A stretch of 64,000 nt of DNA from Eupeodes corollae (lineage: Eukaryota > Arthropoda > Insecta > Diptera > Syrphidae), in assembly GCF_945859685.1 (NCBI RefSeq), contig NC_079147.1, positions 60,914,946-60,978,945 on the forward strand, written 5' to 3'. A program made the translations under genes and the position numbers. The notes beneath the pieces are model-generated. The model was given only the letters and a program-made list of their open reading frames with translations, was not told where the DNA came from and did no database searches. Shown here piece after piece: positions 45,740 through 58,860 of the stretch (position 1 is the first letter of the stretch; the number at the start of each line of letters is the position of its first letter).

Positions 45740-47635
45740 CGCAATCGATTCAAGACCTTTAGTATGAAAAATGTGAAGTTATCGAGGGCACAAAGGCTAT
45801 GAGTGAATTGGTTATGGAATCAAATTTTCTGTATGAGTACATCCACACTATTTCTAACAGACCAGCTGTTTTGGCATTGAGTGAAACGCAATTAGGTGAA
45901 GATTCCAAAACTGCTGAATTTTGTATTCATTGCTTGGTGCCATTATTCTTCTCACACCATGGCCTCGACATATATATTAGTAATAATGTTGCCTATCATC
46001 TTTTACCGCAATACGGTCATTGTACCAATTCCCTCTTTAATTTTATGTGGTTAAAACTTTCGGTGAATAAGCACATCATTCACTATTGTTTTTTTATATC
46101 GTAGCCTAAATCTGAACAGAGTTTCGACTTCTCAGGAATTTGATGCTTCCGAGCAGAAAATATTTCTCACTTCTGATCCTGATAAATACACAATCAGTGT
46201 ATTGACGCCTCTAGGCACATCGGACCACAGTGTCGTATCTTCTTATTTCTCGTGTCACACAAACCCAGGCAAAGAATGAGCTCCAAAGAGAACCGTTTGA
46301 CAGTATGAGACAGCCAACTGGGACGGTCTCAATAATTTCTTCAGGTTTTTTAACTGGTCGCTATGCTTCCTCGGTAGCGACGTAGACTCCAGTGTAGATA
46401 TGATTTCTAGTATGATTCATCTGGGAATGGAAACCTTTACCCTAAATAGGGTTAAAAGTATTAAATCCGGTGAGCTTCCGGTGTTTTAAAGCTAACCCAA
46501 CTGAAGAAAACTGAAAAAGGTTTAACCCAGCCAGGAAGGCCTGGAACGCCTATATTCGAAGGACCAAATTTTTACATGGCCAAAAATTACGGCGAAAAAT
46601 ACTGCAATGTCCCAAAGGCAATACGAATTTTAAGTCATTCGTAAAAAATGTGAGGAATTCTTCCTCTTCCTCGGTTACTATGCTTGTTGTCAAGGCCACT
46701 TCTCTAATAAGCTCTATTGATAAAACCAACTTATTTGCAAGGCAGTCCGCCAAAAAATCCACCTTACCAGATAGTGTTCCTGTTCTTGAACGTGTTAATG
46801 ATTCTATGGAACCAATATTTTTTCGTACTCGAACTAAGGTGAGAGTTCTTAAAGATCTCAACATTCATAAATCCGCTGGCCCAGATGGTATTCCGCTATT
46901 ATTCTAAATAGGTGTTCTTCCACGCTAGCAAAACCACTGCGTAAGCTTTCCCATCATCTGTCCTATTCTTGTGGGCTCGTTCCGAGTTGTTGGAAGAATG
47001 CGTTTGTTCAACCAATCCTCAAAAAATTCGAATCTTCTTCTGCCACAAATTATCGACCGATAGCACTAACGTACCTTCTTTCTAAGGCCATGGAAACGCT
47101 GATAATTTATCAGCTTAAGAAATAGCTTGAGGAACGAAAGCTTTTTTATGACCGGCAATACGGCATTCGTAGTCACTAGTGATCTTATATTTCATCTCAA
47201 CGAACAGTCGAACAAATCTTTACATCGTTTTGGAGAAATTAAGAAAGGTGCACTTGATATTTCAAAGGCATTTAATAAAGTATGGCATCTTGCTCTTTTA
47301 TTGAAAATGCCTGATTTTGGTATTGACGAATCTCTTCTTCTTCTTCTTCGGAACTACAACGGCAAAATATGATAAGCTCATTAAATTCCGACTTACACAG
47401 CATTGTACATTGTACAATGGGGGATAAAAAATCGCGTGGTATTAAATGCTTCGAAAACACAATGCTGTCTTGTATCGTAAAAGCGAGATATACCATATTT
47501 GTTACTATACATAATTGGCACTTGCATCAACGAAACTGAAAATCTCGACATATCCTCGGAATGTTCATCAGCAACCACTTTTTGTGGAGCGATCACATGT
47601 ATAAAGAAAAGGATATTTAGGTTCAACCATTACCG
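45740..47635 (+). pseudogene. LINE with endonuclease and RT, decayed
   Basis: This is a plus-strand non-LTR retrotransposon remnant. An endonuclease part (45799-46260) contains LALSETQL (catalytic glutamate) and LTPLGTSDHSVV (the SDH motif, catalytic aspartate and histidine). A linker with GMETFTLNRVKSIKSGELP follows. The RT part has HKSAGPDGIP (46870), a block like SCGLVPSCWKNAFVQPILKK, NYRPIALTYLLSKAMETL, ALDISKAFNKVWHLALL (motif A, 47262) and NASKTQCCLVS (47450). Motifs B and C are deleted between 47370 and 47420. The wording suggests a CR1/L2/Daphne-like group, but I am unsure of the clade. Many stops and frameshifts. Confidence 0.8.
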
Positions 47636-50399
47636 TAATGGCCACTCAAACAATATTTAGTTTAAAAATGGCAAATTTATTTCTCTTGAAATAATTTGAA
47701 TATTAGAATGAAACCTCATAATGAAATACCCTATAGAAAAAGAATGATAAAATAAAAACAGAGTTTAACGAGTTAATCCAAACTCATGCGGAAGTTAAGC
47801 TCAAGAATATTTTGCCGAATATTTGAAGGCTAGAAACGCATCTAGCTAATTCATTAGACTCCAATATCTATGATGCCAAAGTACTTAAGACTTAATCCGG
47901 AAGTTATAATTAGTCTGAAACAAATAACTCCACGGGGAATATTTATGCAATATTTATTTCCGTCTACTTATTTATTGAACCAATTAAATTTTGTCTAAAA
48001 TCTTGAATTGCTTTTCCACAGCGAAATGCAAATTATCGTCTGAAAGTGAAAAACTCACATGATCGACGAATTGAATCTGACCTACAAACTGCTTTCCCAT
48101 ACTCAAGTATCACATAACAGTACAAAATATCAACTCTCATTCTGATGCTACCGGACACGATACCCTTTAATAATCAAAAATAAGCAAACAAAAAAGTCGC
48201 AATATCAATAAATTAAGCCGGCTCTTTCTCTTTTATCTTTTGGTGAAATTTTGCAAAATTATCTTTCAAATATTCCACCATAAACTTCAACTTCAAGATT
48301 ATAATCAAAGTATAAAAATCAAATAAAATGTCATCATAATGCGATAGCGTGTGAAAAGTTTATTTCTAACCTTGGTTGTATGGTCTTTTCAATTTTCTCT
48401 AATTCGCCTTCAAAAAGGTTTAACACCATCATCATCACATAAGATTTAAAACAAAAGATTTCATTCACTTTTAATCTGGGTTATCGTCAATATTTATATG
48501 CGAAACAAAAATACCCAACACCAACAAAGGAAATGCCAAAATTCCTTTCGCCATAAAACCTTAGCTTTTTTTATAGCTGATACAATCCAAACAAAGCTAT
48601 AAAAAGAAGTAACTAATACTACAAATCTTATAGACATAGATACCTCAGTAAAAAAAGACAATCACTCAATTAGTTATAACACATCAAGCAAATATCGTAA
48701 ATTTGTTACTTTTTATAGACATACGAGTAGTTGAGACGAAGTGAGAAGTCTTAAATAGAATAATTTTTACTACCCAATAACATTCCTTTTAAGTATTAAG
48801 CACGATAGGTATGCAAATTTGATTTTATTACCGTAATACCCTAATAAAAGCCGACACTAATTTTTCCTCCCCTCCCGAAACAACCAAAAGAAGAGAAGAC
48901 TTTATGGGCATAATTTGGTGTTTGAACAACCAAACAAATATGTTACTTACTCACCAAGCCCATCAATCTTATACTTTACCCCTCTCAAGACTTGATTCTA
49001 AAATTATAAGCGTTAGGTAGAACAGAAAAAACCTCATTGACTCTAACGTAATAAATCGTCAAATCTAATTAACATCTTTGAGTAACAACCATAAACAAAT
49101 GAGTTTAGCTTCAGCTTGAAATCTAAACACAAACCATTCCCATATATCTCCAAAAAACCAGAAACACGGAACTCAAAACCTAAACAAATCTCTTCATACA
49201 TAGAAATCGCCAATTCCAATTCACAAAGAATTCAAATTCAAGTCTAGCTTAACTTAATTCTTAATTAATGGCTGTCTAGTAAATCTTCCAACCAACAACG
49301 TTACGAACGATCAATGACTTCCAATTCCCATAATATTGGTTGAGAAGTTGAATTAATACAAAAATCAACTTACGGATAAGATCGATTGGAATTGGTATTC
49401 TGGTTTGGTTGATTTTATTCGCGGAATTTGATTTCGTTATAAATGCGAGTTTGATATTTAAAATATGCAAACTCGAAGTCGAATGCGTCAGATATTTATC
49501 TTTTATCGATTCATGCGAAAGTCAAAGTGAATTCCATTGGCCAAATGGAAAGTGAACTGGAACTCGGTGTTCAGCGTGACTGGGGGACAAAAATGTCAGT
49601 CGCTGTCACTGCTACTGTGTCGCCATCTTTGGTGCGGTGTGGAGTGGATGTGCATCCTCAGGGAATTCTTTATGTTTACGTTTAGTCATGGAAGATATGA
49701 TGAAATGTTTTAAGTAATTTTATAATTACTTAACATTCTTAAACTTGTTGGAATAAAATGTTATGTTAAATAATATGGAAAAAAGTACTAAACTTTTTGA
49801 ACATTCGGCGTTTTTATTATTAGAATTTGCTATAAATTTTAAGTTATGTCTTTCTGTTACTTAAGAACAGCAATCGATTAACGGTTTTGTAATAATTTCA
49901 ATACCTTGTAAAACAATGCAATCTTTTGGGAATGCAATCTTTTATGAATTCATGGAGTCTCAAATGATTGCAATCAATTGATTATTGCCAAATAGTTGGA
50001 GAGAAAATAATTGCAGTGTTTTTAAGGTCAAATGATTGGCGATTGCAAAACTTAAATTCTCAATCTTTAAGTGAAATCAATGAATACAATCTTTGAGTTG
50101 AATTCAATAATTGATTTATAATGATTACATTCTTTAACAAGCCTGACGTCTGAATGCCTTGTAAATGAGTTACGAACTGCAAAATTATGAAAGATTGTGA
50201 AATTTTATTCAGCTCTGGTAAAAAATTAAATATTTTGCTTGCGGTCAAAATTTTTGAATTATGTTTACAGTTCTCAACTTAACAATTTTCGTGGGTTCTA
50301 AAGCCAACGGTTTTACAACAAAATCGGTCTGCGCTACCACATTATAAATTCATGCAATTAAAGGGCAAATAAGACACGAGTGTTGGAATTTTCCCATAT
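47636..50399. other. No gene seen; short GC-richer stretch at 49.53-49.69 kb
   Basis: Mostly AT-rich unique sequence. 49530-49690 has higher GC and contains TCAGTCGCTGTC and GGTGCGGTGTGG, possibly regulatory. 49910-50060 repeats the word 'tgcaatc' several times without a fixed period. Confidence 0.45.
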
Positions 50400-51095
50400 T
50401 ATATAATGAGCTACTTTAAAAGCGTATAAAAAGGTGCTTCGATTGGATAAGACCATTGGTAATATTTCCGTACAGGAGTTAACAAGCTCGGTCTATCAAA
50501 AACTTTTGCATAGAATATCCAAGAGAGTGTTGAAAAACATTGTTTCGATTTAATTTGAAATACCTATGGATTCTTCAAAGACTTTGACAGCTAAAGAGAG
50601 AGCAAGAATAGGTTCTTTCAGGGATTTAGGAATCGCAGGAAGTGAAATAGAAAAGAGACTTAGCAGAAGCAAGAAGGAGGCTCAAAAACAAACCTGCAGG
50701 GAGCATTGGGCAAATTTTGCAAGAGAGCTTGTTTCTTGGAGCAGTTAATGGAAACGCAAGTTTTTTTCGGATGAAAAAAGTTTAACCTTGACAGTCCCAA
50801 TTGTTACCAACTTATGTTCCCATGTTCTGAGAAAGAATGAGCTTATTTTGCAAGACATCATATCCTTGCATCAGGGGTAATGGTGTGGTAGTTGTTCACA
50901 ATCAGAAGACATTACCTTTTGAGATAGCTACCATATTCACCGGACTTAAAAATAATTGAAAACGTTTCTTCATGACCATCTCGCAAAGTTTAAGAAGTTG
51001 GCAGACCATTTGAATTAGTAGAGATATCGACTCCAACCTTACTAATCAAATTGTGCTAAAAGGACTTTTAAAAAATTGCATTTAGTGTTTCTTTT
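50400..51095 (+). pseudogene. Decayed Tc1-like (pogo/Tc3-side) transposase
   Basis: The ATG at 50566 begins MDSSKTLTAKERARIGSFRD, followed by GIAGSEIEKRLSRSK. This is a Tc1/Tc3-type N-terminal helix-turn-helix with the usual 'AKRLNRS' helix. After a deletion, remains of the catalytic domain follow: FFSDEKSLTL (first aspartate, about 50765), then traces of 'ASGVMVW' (about 50875) and 'YSPDLKIIE' (second or third acidic neighbourhood, about 50935-50960). The sequence is distinct from the DD41D elements. Frames are broken throughout and terminal repeats were not found. Confidence 0.65.
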
Positions 51096-51589
51096 ACTGA
51101 TTCTTCATTTGCGTCCTTAAGTTCTAAATAACTTCAAGTATTTCGTATTGAAGATCTTCAATCAATTTTTGAGTGACATAGACATTTTCCTGTACGCGGC
51201 TTATAAAACAAAATGTATGAAGGTGTTAAATCACAAGATTTCCTCGTCCAATTGTGATCACCTTTTCATGAAAAATTAAAATCGTTTCGTTGCTTAAAAC
51301 TTTAAATAAAACTTGCCTGTTTCAGTATTGTTTTCGTGTTTTAGATCAAGTTCTTCAGGGGTATATTCTTGGACCTGTTTTATTTTCACGTAAATAGAAT
51401 AATAATAGGTACTTATAAGCTCGATACTTCAAATATTCAGGTAACCAGGTCGAAACTTCGGCCCAATTTTCGTCCCCAAAATTCAAGTTCCCTGAGGTTC
51501 AAAGAGATTGAAAAGAGTCCTTTTCGTTTTGATAAAAATACGCTGTTTTGTTTATGATCAAATGAGGACGACAGCAAAAAGCCATAGCT
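51096..51589. other. No gene seen
   Basis: No recognised feature. Confidence 0.5.
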
Positions 51590-51703
51590 TTTTTCTTTGT
51601 TCATTTACTCTCTCTCTTTCTCTGATACTACTTTATTATACCCTCTCTCACTCACACACTTTCTTATTTTCTTTTCTGTCTCTTTCTCTCTCTCTCTCTG
51701 TAT
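51590..51703. repeat. Pyrimidine-rich CT microsatellite tract
   Basis: The plus strand is made largely of CT, TCTC and TTTC words, ending in a pure (TC)n run near 51682-51700. On the minus strand this is a GA-rich tract of the kind bound by GAGA-type factors in flies. Confidence 0.85.
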
Positions 51704-52670
51704 CCAATTAGTCCATGAATAGATGTGAAAACAAACAAAAAAAAACGATGGCGTGGGCTAGCGGCATTTCGCAAAGCAAAAACAAAATGGAGAGATTAAT
51801 AAGTTTTTTTCAAAAATTTTTCTTTTTATTTTTTTCGATGAAAAAGTCAGTTTTTAGCTTTAGTTTTGCAGTAATTTTGTTTATAGCGAACCAATGTACA
51901 TTTTTGTCTTGAAAAAGAATGTTCAACATCAGTTTAATATAATTTATTCACTCATTTACAGCAATCACAACCAAATTCCTTAAATTTCATAACTCGGATT
52001 ATTGTATCAAATATGCGTTCGAAGAACCATCAACTTAAGGGTGCGAGCGCAATTTATTGAATTCAAATATATTTTTTGCCAGTAATTAAAATCTGTATAC
52101 ATTTAATTAATCCAAGTACATTTATAGTATGTTTTTAATGATTTAAGCTGGCAACTATTTTTCAATTCCATTTAAATTAATAAATATTAAATTTAAAAAA
52201 AAAAATTAAATAACATTCTTGATTGATGTAAGTATACATGTATTTACTTTAAAACAAAATTATGCTTCAAAGGAACATCAATATTTAAAAAAATAATCAA
52301 AACGATTGTAGTAAACTTTTTGAATAAATTAAATGTAGAGCAAATAAAATGCAAATTTTGACGTTTATCAAAAATGAAAACGTCAAAAAATCTTTCTGAA
52401 TTCATGCACAACTAATTCAATAGATCATGTACCTAATCGACATGAATGTTGATTGTTGACGTACAGAACTTTCTTTTAGCAAATAATTTAAATAAACAAA
52501 AAACAGCCCTAATAAATCATAAAAAATGTATTTGGTCAATCTTATTTTATTTGATATACATTTACAACATTAATTTGGATTGAAATTAAAAACCTATACA
52601 AGTCTTCTAATTTAAGACCATGTCAGCAATTCAGATTCTGTTGGTTCGGATTGTTTCGTTTTTGAGCGAA
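51704..52670. other. No gene seen
   Basis: AT-rich sequence with A/T homopolymer runs and no recognised feature. Confidence 0.5.
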
Positions 52671-52730
52671 GGCCAAAATGAAGCATTTAGATGTGCCTGA
52701 GGACTAAAATGAAGCATTTTGATGGGCGGG
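52671..52730. repeat. Two-unit 30-bp tandem repeat
   Basis: The block 'aaaatgaagcatttagatg' (52675) recurs as 'aaaatgaagcattttgatg' (52707), immediately before the hairpin at 52733. Confidence 0.7.
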
Positions 52731-52732
52731 AA

Positions 52733-52795
52733 CACTAAATGTGAGAATGTGTTTGATTTTTGCATTATTTCACACACACTTTCTCACATTTAGTG
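52733..52795. other. 20-bp-arm hairpin
   Basis: The arms cactaaatgtgagaatgtgt (52733-52752) and 52776-52795 are reverse complements with one mismatch around a 23-nt loop. The size and lack of coding sequence suit the end of a foldback or miniature element, or an accidental inverted repeat. Confidence 0.85.
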
Positions 52796-54039
52796 GGCAA
52801 TTAGCTTGTAGGAAAACCGAAATGTCAGTCTGAGAATCCGATCTTGGTAATGGAGTATTTTCGATCAAAACTGTTATAAATCGTAAAGGAAGCGAAAGAC
52901 ACAAACTTACCTCATCTTTCTCGACTAGAAATAACCCCGGAAACCCATGCTTTTTTCTGTTGGCATGACTGTAGAATATTCTTTATAAAAAAAAATCAAT
53001 AAATATACGTTAAGCCAGGTTAAAATGTCAGTTAATTTTCTCATTTACCAATAAGCAAATCAAACACGTCTTTTACTAACTGCCGCTCTATTACTAAATC
53101 TACTACATTTGTTGTCAAACATTAGACAGAAGATAATTCCTGAAATGTCAATTGCTTTGTTTCGTTTAGGAAAGTTTAAATTAAAGTTGAGAAGCAAAAT
53201 GAATGTAGACAAAAATATTGTTCCTGCAAATTGATTGCAGAAACCTCTGAAATTCTACATCACCAATTTCATTTTGAGATCTTTTTTAAATGACTTAAAT
53301 TTGAAGGTTGTAGCAGGATTCAAGATAAGGATCGTGACTTTAAAGTTTAAGTTGACGTTTGATTATAAGCAGTCTATAAAATCAATTAATAATAACTGAA
53401 TTTTAAATATGATTATTGTGGTAAGGCCCAAAGAGTTAAATTGCAGCAAAAAATTAATGTTTTCTACCTCACCCAACTTATCTAAAAATACATTTTTAAT
53501 TAAAAAGCAGTCATTTGTTAAAAGTAACTGTATTTGTACAGTCACTCAGCCTTTCAAACTGACAAAAAAAAATCTATCAGCCAAGCCAGAAGAAAAAAAG
53601 CTCATTTTCTTAACGACCTTCAACAACCTTGTTGAATTATCACTGGCGACATGCATGTTAAATAAAATCATTCAGAGAGTTGTTGTGTCTATGCCCGATA
53701 GTGCTACCTACGTGCCTATTTATATAAAACAAAATTCCACTGTCTATCAAATATACCAATGAATATGTATATACGAATTTAAACTGCATTATAATGTGAC
53801 CGACTTTAATGCAACTTAAGGTCTATAGCTCTGTTCCTACATTAACATTTTTCTTGTTGCTTTCACAAGCTTAATATACTTAAGCTTATATCAACTACAA
53901 AAATATCGGCTATAAAATATATGTAAATGTATAAATTACCTATAAATCAGTTAAAATAAATATTTGTCATCGTAACAGAAAAAATAGATATTAAAGTAAC
54001 CAATATACTGCACTCTACAATTAACTGTTGTTTATGTCA
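52796..54039. other. No gene recognised
   Basis: A 117-codon plus-strand open frame at 53409-53762 is the longest in the area. Its sequence (start MIIVVRPKELNCSKKLMF) has no motif I recognise and no supporting splice or promoter signal. Confidence 0.4.
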
Positions 54040-55260
54040 AATTTTATTCAACGTCTGTCATCAACGTCACCGTCATCGTCATCGTCGTCGCCATCTTCTA
54101 AGTTGCCGTCCGTCGTATTCTTCGTCGTAGTGCAATTTAAATGTTTATGATCATGTGCATTTTTAATGCGTTCCCAACTTAATTGAACGCCATATTGGGA
54201 AAAATTTTAAAATATTTAAAAATAAAACGAATAAAATACAAAAAATATAATCAACATCTACCTACCCAACCGTTTCGACCGTACCCACTGTATTTTATTT
54301 TGTCACCCCGGGGATCACACTATCAAAATACGCGTAATTCTTTTCGCCTTTATTGCGATATTATACCAACTTTATAGCTAAATAAAATAAGTATCTAAAA
54401 GAATCAACTTTAGCTTAAGCTCCAGCCAGAAATCGCAATGCAAGGCCATAAAGACAATCAAAACCATTTGAACATAAATTGACTTATGTGCAGCTGTAAT
54501 AAATACGGAGAAAAATACTAACCATTTAAATGATTGCAATTAAAGTTGCGAGATATTTTTATGAACCCAACCCACGCGGGGGCGTTTAACAATAATAGAA
54601 AAATAATTAAATTAAAAACGGAAAAATAATATTAGATTGGATTTATAATAAGTCCATTATAAGGTCAGAATGTTGGATCTATCTACATTTTAATTAAAAT
54701 TGAAAAAAAAAAAACTATAAAAACAAGTTAGTAATAAAATATTTTTCATTCAACTGTCATTTTGACATCTCTGACTTCAGTTTGTTCGATTATGTCGATG
54801 TAGAGTCGGTGTTACGTTGTTGTTGAATACAAAATAATGACATAACTCACAAAGAGAGAATTATTTATTAGAGCCATCTTGTGGATATAATTACAACAGC
54901 ATCGATCTTAATGTGACTCCATGACTCTTTGTGACGCTTGGCCCCTTTTGACGTTTGACAGTGGTGTACAACATTATAAACCAAAACACAACACAACACA
55001 AGCCACGCTCACATGAGATGACGACGCGACACAAAACATGTCACCTTCAGCTTCAGATTGAGACAGAGTGATGGCAGTGCTGAGGTTAAGAGGTTGAAAG
55101 CAGTGAAGGTGACTGATTGAATTGAAAAACTCTATAAGTGCTTTGTTTAAGATGCGTGGGCCAAATGACGTCCGCTTTCGTTAAGGAGGAGCATCACGCA
55201 TCAACAAAAGCGCTGCAATCAACAAAAAGAAAACAAAGATTTATGTGGGCTTGAGAAGAG
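54040..55260. other. GTC-triplet run and GC-richer island
   Basis: 54052-54130 is an imperfect GTC/ATC trinucleotide run, like that at 7180-7232. 54880-55230 is richer in GC and CA-rich, with 'gacgacgcgacac'. This is possibly host regulatory or untranslated sequence, with no further support. Confidence 0.3.
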
Positions 55261-56479
55261 GTTTTTTTTTAAATTTTTTAAGACAAATTGAAAAATATAG
55301 AACAACCATGTTGTGTATTGTGTTTTATTGTTACAACTTTATATGTCCACAGTCTACACAAAAGAAGTAAGAACATCTAAATTCTGACATTAATGGATGT
55401 AAGTGTCATTTTGACGTACACGAATTCGTGAAAAAGTATCCTTTCAATAGATCCATACACAAAATGTCATTAAATTAATTAGTTTTGAAGTAGCAGAAGA
55501 GAGCGTAGCTGTGTGTCAAATTGATTGTTATTAGGAACACAAAAACAAGAAAACTAAGAAACGTCATAATGACATGTGTCAGTTGAAAAGAAGTTTATAG
55601 TTGAACAACAGGTTCTTAAACAAGACAAGCCACAGTCAGTCAGTCAGTTAGTGGCATACAATTTCATGTCCATCGTGGAGGCATCAGAAAAGTGAAATAA
55701 AAAAAGGCATGTAGCATTTTTTCCCCCCTCAAGTTTTTCTTTCACATTGTTAATCGTTTTTCCACTTATGAACACTCTTGTCATCATTGATAAGCATGCA
55801 AGTCAGGCTTAACTCTTATAATAGACAACTAATAAATATGATTCAAATTAGACACACGATTAAAAATTCAATTCATAATTTTTAAGGTTAGGATTAATAT
55901 TGGTAAAATATCTTCAAAAAATAGGAAGGGCTATACCAAGAAATGAAAAAGGTCTTTTTTTTATAATGAGGAGACAATGCCCTTTAAAAAAGTAAAAAAG
56001 TTGTGAATGAGTTTTTAAATTTGTGTGTGATAAAATTTAAATGAGTATTTTTTATATTGGCATTTAATTTATTAAACGGTTGATTATATGGTAACGGCTT
56101 CTGTTATTGGTTTCCACTCATTTAGAGCATTAAAAATTAAATTTTATTTCCTTGATGCTTGTTCACATGATGACAATAATATATTTTAGAGAAAATAAAA
56201 ATTTTGTTAAGTCTTTTATTTATCCAATAAAACATTTGTGTGAAGCTTGTTTTTATCGCCATTTTTGATTAGGTATAAGCATAAAAACAAAATGAATAAA
56301 AAATTGTACTAATTAAAAGAATATTTAACTAATATATAAAGTTTTGGAACCTTAAGCTTTGTGTAATTATGCATAACATATTTATCGACTTATTAAGTTC
56401 AATTCATGATTCAGAATTCCGAAGTGATTGAAATATAACTAATTCCAGTAATTGTAACTTTTATAGAGTTTTCCCAAAG
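55261..56479. other. No gene seen
   Basis: AT-rich sequence without recognised features. Confidence 0.5.
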
Positions 56480-56711
56480 GGCAGTTTAATTTTGACATCT
56501 TGTGGTGGCCATATTGTTTCTTTAACTATCTATCAAAATGTCTTGTTTAATAACTCACTAAGAACAAATCACCATAGGAAGTTACGTCAAAAAAAGTGAC
56601 TTATGGGGTTTGAAGCAATTAAAAGTTGATCCCCATTTTGGTGGAAACATAATTTTTAGTGATAAGGCCGACTTTTAGATGAATAGGCACGTGAATAAGC
56701 AAGAACAAGTA
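56480..56711 (+). pseudogene. Mariner relic: leader plus first-aspartate block
   Basis: The leader 'ttgacatcttgtggtggcca' (56493) matches the fragment at 13700. After a large deletion, a frame reads FSDKADF followed by a stop and MNRHVNKQE (56660-56710). This is the mariner block SDEAHFWLNGYVNKQ with E changed to K and H to D. It is cut off at 56711, where array element F begins. Confidence 0.65.
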
Positions 56712-57625
56712 GAGACATCGACTTCATATAAATTTTGTTATACAGACAATAAGGCAGAAAGATGCAAAAAGGGCTCTCAAATTGCGTGGGTGGTTTTTTT
56801 TAAGATAGCAGTTTTCAAAAATGGTGAACATTTTGATTAACCCTAAATATCTAATGAACCAATTACGCTAGAGTCTTAAATTAAATTTTGCATAACATAT
56901 TCTAATGTGATACCAAACAAGTATATTTTTTGAAAACATCCAATTAACGGTTTTTATATTAATAAAAAAAAACTGAAAAAAAAAATAATAATAAAATAAT
57001 TTTGTGTAACGAAAAATGAAGTTTTTAACATCTGATAAAATTTTGAGAAAAATCGAATTGATAGTTTTTTTTTTCTTACAAAATAAAAACATTAAAAAAA
57101 CATCACTCAAAGTTGGTAAAAATTGAATTGCAACTTAAATTTCTTTTCAAAAATTTGAGATTATGGCTCCAGCTAATTTAATCTTATAAGAAATATTGTT
57201 TTCAACATTCAGTAAAATTTTGAGAAAAATCGAAATGAAAGTTTTTTTTACAAAAAATAGTAACCTAAAAAAAAGCTTTACTAAAAATTAGTAAACATTG
57301 ATTTTCAACTCAAATATCTTTTCAAAAATTAAAAATATGGGCTTGAAACTTATTTGGTCTCACAGAAAAATAGTTTTCAACATTCTGTAAATGTTTATTA
57401 AAATCAAACAGTCCGTTTTTTCATAAATAAATAAAATCTACATAGAAAGTACGAACTTTTGTTAAAAATTGGTGTCGATGTCATTTAATAAAAGATATTG
57501 ACTTCAAATTACTTTCATTCATCCAATTTGTTTTTGTTTATACAAGAATTAAAAACTTTTAAGACATTCTACGAAAATTGTTAAAAATAGGTTTTCGACT
57601 AAAAATCTCGTTAACTAAAATACAT
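56712..57625 (-). mobile_element. 172-bp-array repeat element, member F
   Basis: Minus orientation. From the low-coordinate side it starts within the subterminal part ('gacatcgacttcatataaat', then 'aataaggcagaaagatgc'), so the terminal hairpin end is lost. It continues through two to three array units (the complement of the marker block near 57145 and 57309) to the region parallel to 39560-39850. It adjoins the mariner relic without a visible target duplication. Confidence 0.7.
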
Positions 57626-58019
57626 TTAATGTCAAACCCGGTATGAGCATTTAACAAAAGTTTTAGTAGTTTAAAATCAAGTCACTAAGTTCGTACTGTT
57701 TTCATATTACATAGTGAATTGAAATCTAAGCTAGAACAGGAAATGCGTCTTAAAGGAACAAGCACTGATACAACTATTACACCTATTTTATGTTTGACTT
57801 TAAATTTATTTCTATACTCTTCAAACTTGTTTGAAAATATGGATAAAAATGTCAAAAAAATGTGCTCTTTAAAGCAAAAACTTGGCAAACTTTTTCAGTT
57901 CCCTCAATATCTCTTTTTTCCAAGATCATGAATACGCTGATTAATTCTCAAACTAAAATATATCTTTAATTCCGATAGCTTCTTAATGACAGGTCTCACC
58001 AAATTGTGAAACAATATTT
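57626..58019. other. No gene seen
   Basis: Short AT-rich stretch. Opposing open frames of about 70 codons are not family-like. Confidence 0.45.
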
Positions 58020-58860
58020 ATATGCCTATATACATATGTTTGGGACCGTCGAAATATGAAAACGATAAAATAATTGTTGGTGTACCACAGGGCTCGCCAT
58101 TGTCTCTGACACTCTTCCTCATTTATATCCATGCTGTCCTCTAAGAAACTTCTAATCCTCTAACCTGTTTCGCTAAAAACAGGACCTTCAGCTTCTCAAT
58201 TTTTCTCTAGATTCACAGCAATAGCCGTCGGATGTGGATCTTGGAAGACAATCTATGATAAGGTTTTTAAATTCTGAACTTCACCTCAATGATAAATGGT
58301 TAAAAAAAAATACGGAGTAGAATTAAAGCGTTAAAGACTAAATGCTGCCTATTGTCTCGAAAGGAATTTCCATCATAGAAACTGAAAATCTCAAATTTTT
58401 TTTTTGGAATCACAAACGTGATGTTGCCAGAAATAAATGCAGCAAGATGTTTGAGTTTCTTGAGGCAAGAATTTTAACGTTTCTCATCTGGCTTTTATAT
58501 ATAAGACATAAACATGTACATCTAAAACGAGAGTTTAAATCCCATATCTGGGCTGCCTCCTTTAATTTACTTAAGTCTCTTGGACAGTATTTAAATCGAC
58601 GGGCACTATAATTGATAATAATAATTAACGTCGTTTTAGTCATAATGTCTTTTGTCTATGCTCCACCAAAGTAGCCAATCACATTCTTCCTCTTAAACAA
58701 TTCAACTGCTTCCAAGAATACTCATCAGCTTACCCTCAGTTCAAACTTAGACAATCCTTCAAGCCTAGAGATTCCTTGTTTACCCGTACTACGCGAATGT
58801 GGATTAAATGGATGGATGGCCTTTTCCAGTAGAATCACTGCATCAAGGTATGTAATTTAG
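58020..58860 (+). pseudogene. LINE C-terminal half (RT motif B onward), decayed
   Basis: The remnant opens with VGVPQGSPLSLTLFLIYI (RT motif B, 58075) and then reads through broken frames. The segment with 'atcatagaaactgaaaatctc' (58371) matches 'atcaacgaaactgaaaatctc' in the LINE at 45740-47635 (47526), so the two belong to one family. The thumb region follows, with a block like 'WAASFNLLKSLGQYLNRRAL' (58545-58605), and a C-terminal end with 'TRTTRMW' remains near 58790. The motif C aspartates cannot be found. Confidence 0.7.

Noticed and set aside
53409..53762. 117-codon open frame
   Set aside because: It is long for the region but has no recognisable domain, and a minus-strand open frame overlaps it. 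Chance is the simplest explanation.
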